From Candidatus Kuenenia stuttgartensis (GTDB lineage: Bacteria > Bacteroidota > Bacteroidia > Flavobacteriales_D > Crocinitomicaceae), in NCBI GenBank assembly GCA_943326025.2, contig CALPRR020000176.1, positions 1 through 5,202 on the forward strand: DNA of 5,202 bases, in the 5' to 3' direction. Below are positions 1-5,202 of this stretch, piece after piece. Positions within the stretch are counted from its first letter, which is position 1, and each line of letters begins with the position of its first letter. Below the pieces are notes generated by a model, which was not told the origin of the DNA, searched no databases, and worked only from the letters and a program-made list of their open reading frames with translations. The translations under genes and the position numbers were made by a program.

Positions 1-1479
1 GTTACAGTAATCAATTGAAAGATCATCTTTAATTGAACCTCCTGGTTGAATAACTGCTTTAATCCCTTCATTTCCTGCGATTTCAACACAATCTGGGAAA
101 GGAAAAAATGCATCTGATGACATAACCGAGCCATTCAAATCAAAACCAAACGATTTTGCTTTATGAATTGCTTGAGTTAATGCATCAACACGTGAAGTTT
201 GACCTGTACCACATGCCAATAATTGATTACTTTTCGCTAAAACAATTGTGTTTGATTTCACATGTTTCACAATTTTATTCGCAAACAATAAATCTTTCAC
301 TTCTTGTTCAGAAGGTGTTAATTTAGTTCTTGTTTCTAATTGTACAGCTGTTTCAGTTACTAAATCTTTATCTTGTTCCAATACACCATTCAAAATAGTT
401 CTGAATTGACGTTTTGGTAATGCAATATCTTTTTGTACTAAAATGATACGATTCTTTTTACTTTTCAATAATTCTAAAGCTTCTGCATTATAAGAAGGCG
501 CGATAACAACCTCACAAAATAATTCGTTAATCTCAACAGCCGTGTCTAAATCAATTTCTTTGTTAGCAATTAAAATTCCTCCAAATGCACTTACAGGGTC
601 ACCTGCTAATGTATCAATATATGCTTGTTTTAAAGTTGGACGAATAGCCAAACCACAAGGATTATTGTGTTTTAAAATTGCAAAAGTTGGATCTTCATTT
701 TTGAATTCGTTCATTAAATTCACAGCCGCGTCAACATCTAACAAGTTGTTGTAAGACAATTCTTTGCCGTGTAATTTATCAAAAATAGCATCTAAATCTC
801 CATGGAAAATTCCTTTTTGGTGAGGATTTTCTCCATAACGTAATACTTGTGCTTGTTGAATACTTTGTTTAAAGGCTTCTGTTTCTCCTTGATTAAAATA
901 ATTAAAGATATGCGTATCATAATGAGAAGATACATTGAATGCATCTCTTGCAAAAGCATAACGTTCTTCTAAAGAAGTTGAACCTGCCCCATTTGTCAAA
1001 ATTTCTTCAAATCTTGCATATTGTGCTTGACTTGGGATAATCACAACATCTTTATGATTTTTTGCTGCTGCACGAATTAATGAAATACCACCGATATCGA
1101 TTTTTTCAATAATTGCATCATGCGCTGCACCTGAAGCAACAGTTGCTTCAAAAGGATATAAATCAACGATTACTAAATCTAAATTTGGGATTTCGAACTC
1201 AGCGATTTGTGCTTGATCTTCTTGTAAATCTCTTCTGTTTAAGATACCACCAAAAATTTTTGGGTGTAATGTTTTTACACGACCTCCTAAAATTGAAGGG
1301 TAAGAAGTTAAATCTTCTACTCTTTCAACTGGAATACCCAATTCTTCAATAAATGATTGTGTACCACCTGTTGAATAGATAGTGACATTATATGCATGTA
1401 ATTTACGAACAATCGGCTCTAAACCCGTTTTGTCGAATACTGAAATTAATGCAGATGTAATTTTTTTTGATGTGCTCAT
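1..1479 (-). CDS. purH: Bifunctional AICAR formyltransferase / IMP cyclohydrolase PurH (3' end cut off by window edge)
   Basis: This cytoplasmic enzyme catalyses the last two steps of de novo purine synthesis: 10-formyl-THF-dependent formylation of AICAR to FAICAR, then ring closure to IMP. The frame is open without a stop for 493 codons from the ATG at 1479 to base 1; family members are slightly longer, so probably only some 15-20 C-terminal residues are missing. The N-terminal IMP cyclohydrolase domain (about residues 1-200) shows STGGT (36-40) and GGRVKTLHPK ending at K74. The formyltransferase domain shows YGENPHQ from Y215, the catalytic Lys-His pair K270-H271 within KHNNPCG, GTGQTSRVDA (424-433) and SDAFFPFPD with D456. 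The start is chosen because the protein begins MSTSKK just before the conserved ALISVFDKTG segment. There is no Shine-Dalgarno sequence, as is usual in Bacteroidota. The gene lies downstream of the protease on the same strand, but a terminator separates them, so it is probably transcribed from its own promoter. Family assignment is very secure. Confidence 0.98.
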   Translation of the reverse strand, partial: MSTSKKITSALISVFDKTGLEPIVRKLHAYNVTIYSTGGTQSFIEELGIPVERVEDLTSYPSILGGRVKTLHPKIFGGILNRRDLQEDQAQIAEFEIPNLDLVIVDLYPFEATVASGAAHDAIIEKIDIGGISLIRAAAKNHKDVVIIPSQAQYARFEEILTNGAGSTSLEERYAFARDAFNVSSHYDTHIFNYFNQGETEAFKQSIQQAQVLRYGENPHQKGIFHGDLDAIFDKLHGKELSYNNLLDVDAAVNLMNEFKNEDPTFAILKHNNPCGLAIRPTLKQAYIDTLAGDPVSAFGGILIANKEIDLDTAVEINELFCEVVIAPSYNAEALELLKSKKNRIILVQKDIALPKRQFRTILNGVLEQDKDLVTETAVQLETRTKLTPSEQEVKDLLFANKIVKHVKSNTIVLAKSNQLLACGTGQTSRVDALTQAIHKAKSFGFDLNGSVMSSDAFFPFPDCVEIAGNEGIKAVIQPGGSIKDDLSIDYCN

Positions 1480-1501
1480 CTTTAATCTTAAAAAGGAAGT
1501 G

Positions 1502-1531
1502 CAAAATTAGTCTAAATTTCTCAGAAATCAG
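1502..1531 (-). promoter_or_regulatory. Probable Bacteroidota-type promoter for purH
   Basis: On the minus strand, bases 1509-1502 read TAATTTTG, a full match to the Bacteroidota -7 consensus TAnnTTTG. A CTG at 1531-1529, 19 bp upstream, matches two of three bases of the TTG -33 element. Transcription would start near 1496 and give a short leader of about 17 nt before the purH ATG. The site lies between the protease terminator and purH, where a promoter is needed. The -33 match is imperfect, so the call rests on the -7 box and the position. Confidence 0.5.
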
Positions 1532-1542
1532 TCATAAAAATC

Positions 1543-1575
1543 AAAAAAAAAGGCCAACTTTCAGTTGGCCTTTTT
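1543..1575 (-). terminator. Rho-independent terminator of the protease gene
   Basis: GGCCAAC (1552-1558) pairs perfectly with GTTGGCC (1564-1570). A further T-A pair (1559/1563) and flanking A/T pairs extend the stem around a TTC loop. Read on the minus strand, the GC-rich hairpin is followed by a run of nine T (bases 1551-1543), the classic intrinsic terminator shape. It begins about 18 bases past the protease stop codon, so it most likely ends that transcript and insulates purH. The plus strand also has five T after the stem, but no plus-strand gene reads into it. Confidence 0.92.
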
Positions 1576-1592
1576 CCTAATCATTTTAATAA

Positions 1593-3272
1593 TTAAATTT
1601 TAGAAATTCTTTGAACTTTTTGCTGTCCATCTGATTTTAAAATTACTTGATAAATACCTCTTCCAAAAGAAGAAATATCAATTTTAATCAAATTACCAGA
1701 GTTAGAATTTGAAGAATAAATTAATTTACCAGCCATGTCTAAAATAAGTATTTCTACTTTTTGATTAGCTAGAGCATTTAAATCAATATTTATAACATCA
1801 ACTGTAGGATTTGGATAGATTTTTACATCCTGATTCAAAGTTGCTTCAGTCAATCCAACAAAATTACATGGATTTGATGAACCGTTCATAACTAAGGTTC
1901 CTGTACTATTTGGATCTAAAAATGGCTTTAACTGTTGATTAGATGATGTTCCATTACTTGTCCAATGATAAGAAAATTTTCCGTATTTATCTGGTGAAGA
2001 TGTTGCTGTACAATAAGAAGAACCTCCCGATAAAGTTCCAATAATTCTTGAGTTTCCACTATTATAAGTAAAAATTGGAGAACCAGAAGAGCCTCCCTCT
2101 GTAACACCATGTCCATTTGAAGTAGCAGCCCACACAACTGTCCAATGTGTATTAGGAACATTTGCCCATGAAGATGAAGTTAAATTTGTTGAGAAAGTTG
2201 ATATTTTTTTAATATCCCCTGATGGATGATGAATACTAACTCCATTATTTACAATTGTATTGTTAGCGTCCCAACCATTCCAATAAGCATTATAACCAAT
2301 TAATTTATTAATAGTTGTTGCTTCATTAGCCAATGTTCCTAATTGAACCAATATAAAATCTGACTTTGTAATGTTAGAACCATTATTATCATTTGAATCT
2401 GATAATCTGACACAACCAGTTACATATTTACTAGCTAAAGTTCCAGCTGTTGAAGGATTTGAGCAATTAGGAGATTCGTAATTAAAATAGAATTTCCAAG
2501 TTGCCATTTGTTGAACAGTTGTAGTAGGTGAAGGACCACAATGAAGGGCTGATAAAAAATATGGTTTGCAATTGTTTCCAAGATTATTAATTAATGATCC
2601 CGAACACCATCCTGCTCCTGAATTTCCAACAACGTAAATTCTAGCTGCACCTCTTTTCTCATCTTGGTAATTTGCTCCTTCGGAACAATTAACATTCACC
2701 TCACATGCTGCGTCAGATTCGTTAATTTTTGAAAGATTTGGATTTCCAGTAGAACGATAATTGTATATTATTCTATCCAACATAAATTCAGATTGCTCAA
2801 CATTCGCTGGATCTATTAATGTTAAAATTAAATCATCACCGAAACATAATGCAATGTGTTGTTGACCGTATTCTAAAATATCATCTTTTGTTAAAATGTC
2901 AGAAACTCTTTCTCCTTTTTTATTTTCAACATAAAATACAGATCCATTTGATAATTTAAAAGAACTAAATAAGAAACTCAACGCTTCTGCTCCTGGATGT
3001 TCAATATTTAATTGCCACATTCTATCTCCGTTAGACAATGTGCTCCATTTCCCACTATTAATACTTGTTATGTTTGTATATGAAAACACTCCAATTCTGT
3101 AAAACATTCCATTTTTATCATTTTTAGAATCTTCAATTTTAACCTGTGTTAAATCAGGTGATGAAATAAAATGAACTGGTATATCTTTGTCTAACCGACT
3201 TGTTATTACAGCTGAAAAACTGATAAATGAAGTCATTAAACAAAGACTTCCTATAAGTAGAAATTTTTTCAT
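1593..3272 (-). CDS. Secreted lysyl-endopeptidase-like serine protease (S1 fold) with T9SS type A sorting domain
   Basis: This 559-residue protein is a predicted exported peptidase of the Achromobacter protease I (Lys-C) type. In order it has: a signal peptide (about 1-21: KK, a hydrophobic core, then SFSA); a propeptide (about 22-182); a trypsin-like catalytic domain (about 183-468); and a T9SS sorting domain (about 484-559, opening VKIYPNP, with GIYQVIL near its end). The catalytic triad by motif is H244 (SALHC), D305 (KSDF) and S396 (EGGSSGSP). Aligned by eye with Achromobacter protease I, all six disulfide cysteines have counterparts (C190, C196, C223, C245, C270, C421). D428 (PDKYG) matches the Asp225 that binds the substrate lysine, and W369 matches Trp169, but S415 sits where that enzyme has His210. 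C235, C287 and C469 are additional cysteines. It should cross the inner membrane by Sec and the outer membrane by T9SS, then be released or anchored outside. Lysine specificity is inferred, not shown. The only in-frame start that includes the signal peptide is the ATG at 3272. Confidence 0.95.
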   Translation of the reverse strand: MKKFLLIGSLCLMTSFISFSAVITSRLDKDIPVHFISSPDLTQVKIEDSKNDKNGMFYRIGVFSYTNITSINSGKWSTLSNGDRMWQLNIEHPGAEALSFLFSSFKLSNGSVFYVENKKGERVSDILTKDDILEYGQQHIALCFGDDLILTLIDPANVEQSEFMLDRIIYNYRSTGNPNLSKINESDAACEVNVNCSEGANYQDEKRGAARIYVVGNSGAGWCSGSLINNLGNNCKPYFLSALHCGPSPTTTVQQMATWKFYFNYESPNCSNPSTAGTLASKYVTGCVRLSDSNDNNGSNITKSDFILVQLGTLANEATTINKLIGYNAYWNGWDANNTIVNNGVSIHHPSGDIKKISTFSTNLTSSSWANVPNTHWTVVWAATSNGHGVTEGGSSGSPIFTYNSGNSRIIGTLSGGSSYCTATSSPDKYGKFSYHWTSNGTSSNQQLKPFLDPNSTGTLVMNGSSNPCNFVGLTEATLNQDVKIYPNPTVDVINIDLNALANQKVEILILDMAGKLIYSSNSNSGNLIKIDISSFGRGIYQVILKSDGQQKVQRISKI

Positions 3273-3290
3273 AGAGATAAATTATAGCGT

Positions 3291-3320
3291 TTACATTTTA
3301 ACTAAGTAAGTTAAAAGTAA
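3291..3320. repeat. Inverted repeat / possible stem-loop upstream of the protease
   Basis: TTTTAACT (3296-3303) and AGTTAAAA (3309-3316) form a perfect 8-bp inverted repeat around a 5-base loop. The flanks TTAC (3291-3294) and GTAA (3317-3320) extend it to 12 paired bases, with one bulged A at 3295. It ends 18 bases before the protease start codon and could be an operator or a leader hairpin. There is no T-run typical of a terminator. AT-rich repeats of this size can arise by chance in such DNA, so a function is only suggested. Confidence 0.45.
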
Positions 3321-3346
3321 TATATTTTCTTGAAACTAATAATACT

Positions 3347-3378
3347 TTGCTTTAATATTTATTGTCAATTTACATTTG
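3347..3378 (+). promoter_or_regulatory. Possible distal promoter for the acyl-CoA carboxylase gene
   Basis: TACATTTG at 3371-3378 fully matches the TAnnTTTG -7 element. A TTG at 3347-3349, 21 bp upstream, is within the usual spacing for the -33 element. It would give a leader of about 130 nt before the ATG at 3518. The better-placed proximal promoter at 3454-3481 may make this one redundant, and chance matches are common in AT-rich intergenic DNA. Confidence 0.3.
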
Positions 3379-3453
3379 TTCTTATTATTTAAAATTAAAC
3401 GGTTAAACAAAATCTTTTTGGGATTTTTAGATTAATAATATGTTTTCAAAATT

Positions 3454-3481
3454 TTGTATTAATGAATAAAGTTTATCTTTG
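3454..3481 (+). promoter_or_regulatory. Probable main promoter of the acyl-CoA carboxylase beta gene
   Basis: TTG at 3454-3456 and TATCTTTG at 3474-3481 match both Bacteroidota elements (-33 TTG; -7 TAnnTTTG) with a 17-bp spacer. Transcription would start near 3487, leaving a leader of about 30 nt. No Shine-Dalgarno sequence precedes the ATG at 3518; the bases just upstream are A-rich (ACAATA), as expected in this phylum. Of the promoter candidates in the window, this is the best supported. Confidence 0.65.
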
Positions 3482-3517
3482 CGTTCATTATCCAAATGGA
3501 CATAAACTTTAACAATA

Positions 3518-5059
3518 ATGGACAAAAATATTGAATTATTAAACCGTCGTGAAGCTTCAAAAGTAGGCGGTGGAAAAGCTCGTATTGATAAACAACATTC
3601 TCAAGGTAAATTAAACGCCCGCGAAAGAATTACACTTTTACTTGATGAAGGTTCTTTTCAAGAAATAGGAATGTTTGTTGAACATCGTTCAACTTATTTT
3701 GGTCTAGAAAAACAAAAATATCCTGGAGATGGTGTTGTTACAGGTTATGGGACAATTCATGGAAGAATGGTCTATGTTTTCTCTCAAGATTTTACAGTAT
3801 TAGGTGGATCATTATCAGAAACACATGCTGAAAAAATCTGTAGAGTGATGGATTTAGCAATGAAAAATGGAGCTCCAGTAATTGGCTTAAATGATTCAGG
3901 TGGAGCGCGAATTCAAGAAGGAGTTGTGTCTTTAGCAGGTTATGCAGATATTTTTTACAGAAATACTAGAGCTTCTGGTGTTATACCTCAAATAAGTGTG
4001 ATCATGGGCCCTTGTGCAGGTGGTGCAGTATATTCTCCTGCATTAACAGACTTCATTTTCATGGTTGAAGAGACATCTTACATGTTTGTTACTGGACCAA
4101 ACGTAGTAAAAACCGTGACACATGAAGAAGTTACTTCAGAAGATTTAGGTGGTGCAAAAACACATGCTGAAAAATCAGGTGTGAATCACTTTACGGCTTC
4201 AAACGATGTAGAATGTTTGAAAAAAGTTCGTGACTTCATGACTTATATTCCTCAAAATGCAAATCAATTAGCTCCAAGACCTTCTGTTTTTGAATTTAAT
4301 ACTTCAAAAAACAATACTATTACTTCTATACTTCCTGCAAACTCAACTTTACCTTATGACATTCGCAAAGTGATTGATTGTATCATTGATGATAATAGTT
4401 TCCGTGAAGTTCAAGAAGATTATGCTAAAAATATTGTTGTAGGTTTTGGTCGTTTAGAAGGTAAAACAATAGGGATAGTTGCGAATCAACCAGCTGCTAT
4501 GGCTGGGGTGTTAGATATTGACGCTTCAAGAAAATCTGCACGTTTTGTAAGGTTCTGTGATTCGTTTAATATTCCTTTATTAGTTTTAGAAGATGTGCCT
4601 GGTTTCTTACCTGGAACAGATCAAGAATGGAGAGGAATCATTACGCATGGTGCAAAATTATTATATGCTTTTTCAGAAGCAACAGTTCCAAGAATTACAG
4701 TAATTACCCGTAAAGCATATGGTGGTGCTTATGATGTGATGAATTCAAAAAACATTGGTGCAGATTTAGTGTTCGCTTGGCCAACAGCTGAAATTGCTGT
4801 AATGGGAGCAAAAGGAGCTGCTGAAATTATCTTCAAAAAAGAAATTTCTGAGGCAAACGATCCTCAAGAAAAATGGTTAGAAAAAGAAGCAGAATATGCT
4901 GATAAATTTGCTAATCCATATAGAGCTGCAGAAAGAGGGTTTGTAGATGATGTAATTCTTCCAGAAGAAACAAGAACTAAATTAATCAATGCGTTCAAAA
5001 TGTTGGAAAATAAAGCTGAAGTATTACCGATGAAAAAACATGGTAATATTCCTTTGTAA
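3518..5059 (+). CDS. pccB: Acyl-CoA carboxylase carboxyltransferase (beta) subunit, probably propionyl-CoA carboxylase
   Basis: This 513-residue subunit moves CO2 from carboxybiotin to an acyl-CoA, most likely making (S)-methylmalonyl-CoA from propionyl-CoA in the cytoplasm. It is complete, with normal family length and the typical HGNIPL ending. Two crotonase-like halves are visible. The N-terminal half has GARERI-like NARERI (33-38), YPGDGVV (68-74), FGGSLS-like LGGSLSETHAEK (95-106), DSGGARIQEG (126-135) and GPCAGGAVYSPA (164-175), whose G168-G169 form one oxyanion hole. The C-terminal half has EDVPGFLPG (358-366), RKAYGGAYDVM (398-408), whose G403-A404 form the second oxyanion hole, and WPTAEIAVMGAKGA (421-434). 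D406 corresponds to the Asp422 that favours propionyl-CoA in Streptomyces coelicolor PccB; acetyl-CoA-preferring relatives carry other residues there. The biotin carboxylase and biotin-carrier partner is not in the window and must be encoded elsewhere. A promoter before it and a terminator after it suggest a single-gene transcript. The alternatives are a broader acyl-CoA carboxylase or a methylmalonyl-CoA decarboxylase alpha subunit. Confidence 0.96.
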   Translation: MDKNIELLNRREASKVGGGKARIDKQHSQGKLNARERITLLLDEGSFQEIGMFVEHRSTYFGLEKQKYPGDGVVTGYGTIHGRMVYVFSQDFTVLGGSLSETHAEKICRVMDLAMKNGAPVIGLNDSGGARIQEGVVSLAGYADIFYRNTRASGVIPQISVIMGPCAGGAVYSPALTDFIFMVEETSYMFVTGPNVVKTVTHEEVTSEDLGGAKTHAEKSGVNHFTASNDVECLKKVRDFMTYIPQNANQLAPRPSVFEFNTSKNNTITSILPANSTLPYDIRKVIDCIIDDNSFREVQEDYAKNIVVGFGRLEGKTIGIVANQPAAMAGVLDIDASRKSARFVRFCDSFNIPLLVLEDVPGFLPGTDQEWRGIITHGAKLLYAFSEATVPRITVITRKAYGGAYDVMNSKNIGADLVFAWPTAEIAVMGAKGAAEIIFKKEISEANDPQEKWLEKEAEYADKFANPYRAAERGFVDDVILPEETRTKLINAFKMLENKAEVLPMKKHGNIPL

Positions 5060-5080
5060 AATATAATTTCAGTTTTTAAT

Positions 5081-5110
5081 AGGTGTTCTACATGGACACC
5101 TTTTTTATTT
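5081..5110 (+). terminator. Rho-independent terminator of the acyl-CoA carboxylase gene
   Basis: AGGTGTTC (5081-5088) pairs with GGACACCT (5094-5101), with one G-T pair, around the loop TACAT. Six T at 5101-5106, then more AT-rich sequence, follow directly. It starts 21 bases after the stop codon at 5057-5059, the right place and orientation to end the carboxylase transcript. Confidence 0.88.
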
Positions 5111-5166
5111 TAAATTATTACGTTTGAATATCTACTTTCATTAAGTTTAAATTCTAACTGAATGAT

Positions 5167-5202
5167 TACATTTGTAAAATCAAATAAGAAAAAATGTATA
5201 GA
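5167..5202 (+). promoter_or_regulatory. Possible promoter -7 box and start codon of a gene running off the right edge
   Basis: TACATTTG at 5167-5174 fits the TAnnTTTG -7 element, but no TTG stands 17-23 bp upstream (the nearest match there is TTT). An ATG at 5194-5196, preceded by the A-rich stretch AAGAAAAA, would begin M-Y-R before the window ends. The spacing would give a leader of only about 14 nt, similar to that inferred for purH. Only three codons are visible, so no product can be named and the gene itself is uncertain. Confidence 0.25.

Noticed and set aside
542..754. Plus-strand open frame of 70 codons
   Set aside because: It lies entirely antisense within purH, has no recognisable domain and no upstream promoter or ribosome-binding context. 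It is a shadow of the purH reading frame.
1113..1352. Plus-strand open frame of 79 codons, rich in Leu
   Set aside because: It is antisense to the conserved IMP cyclohydrolase domain of purH. The composition is what the complement of that frame would give, so it is not a credible gene.
1..1479. Possible broken or frameshifted purH
   Set aside because: I read every codon from 1479 to 1 and found no in-frame stop and no loss of frame between conserved motifs. It is cut only by the window edge.
1480..1592. Purine riboswitch or PurR-type operator upstream of purH
   Set aside because: The inferred leader is only about 17 nt and the single hairpin in the spacer is the protease terminator. There is no room for a riboswitch, and no PurR-like palindrome is visible.
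1928..2161. Second minus-strand open frame of 77 codons
   Set aside because: It overlaps the protease catalytic domain in another frame. The protease frame carries the conserved triad and sorting domain, so this one is a shadow.
3210..3272. Possible lipoprotein signal in the protease (Cys at residue 11)
   Set aside because: The residues before the Cys are GSL, which do not fit a lipobox (small residue directly before the Cys), and the Cys sits within the hydrophobic core. A standard signal peptidase I cut after about residue 21 fits better.
3273..3517. Small RNA or short gene in the divergent intergenic region
   Set aside because: The region is AT-rich with promoter-like boxes and one inverted repeat, but no terminator-like hairpin and no credible short reading frame.

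Overview
The window looks like ordinary chromosomal DNA of a Flavobacteriia member (Bacteroidota). Four signs agree. The DNA is AT-rich. The start codons lack Shine-Dalgarno sequences. Near-consensus Bacteroidota promoter elements (TTG ... TAnnTTTG) precede genes. One secreted protein ends in a type A, type IX secretion (T9SS) C-terminal sorting domain. The lysyl-endopeptidase type of protease would fit a Weeksellaceae/Flavobacteriaceae host, but the genus cannot be fixed from this sequence.

Layout: (1) Bases 1-1479, minus strand: purH, the bifunctional last enzyme of de novo IMP synthesis. It is intact from its start codon, but its last few residues lie outside the left edge. (2) Bases 1480-1592: a compact spacer with a probable purH promoter and a strong intrinsic terminator for the next gene. 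(3) Bases 1593-3272, minus strand: a secreted, trypsin-fold, lysyl-endopeptidase-like serine protease with signal peptide, propeptide, catalytic domain and T9SS tail. (4) Bases 3273-3517: a divergent intergenic region with a good promoter for the rightward gene, a possible second one, and an inverted repeat close to the protease start. (5) Bases 3518-5059, plus strand: the carboxyltransferase (beta) subunit of an acyl-CoA carboxylase, most likely propionyl-CoA carboxylase. (6) Bases 5060-5202: an intrinsic terminator, then AT-rich DNA with a possible promoter and start codon for a gene beyond the right edge.

The three genes do not form a pathway. Terminators or divergent orientation separate them, so each is probably its own transcription unit: purine synthesis, extracellular protein digestion, and propionyl-CoA/odd-chain or branched-chain carbon metabolism. 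I found no mobile element, CRISPR array, tRNA, rRNA or riboswitch, and no convincing undescribed system. The points most worth a second look are the protease's specificity-pocket composition (a Ser where the Achromobacter enzyme has His210) and the inverted repeat in its leader.
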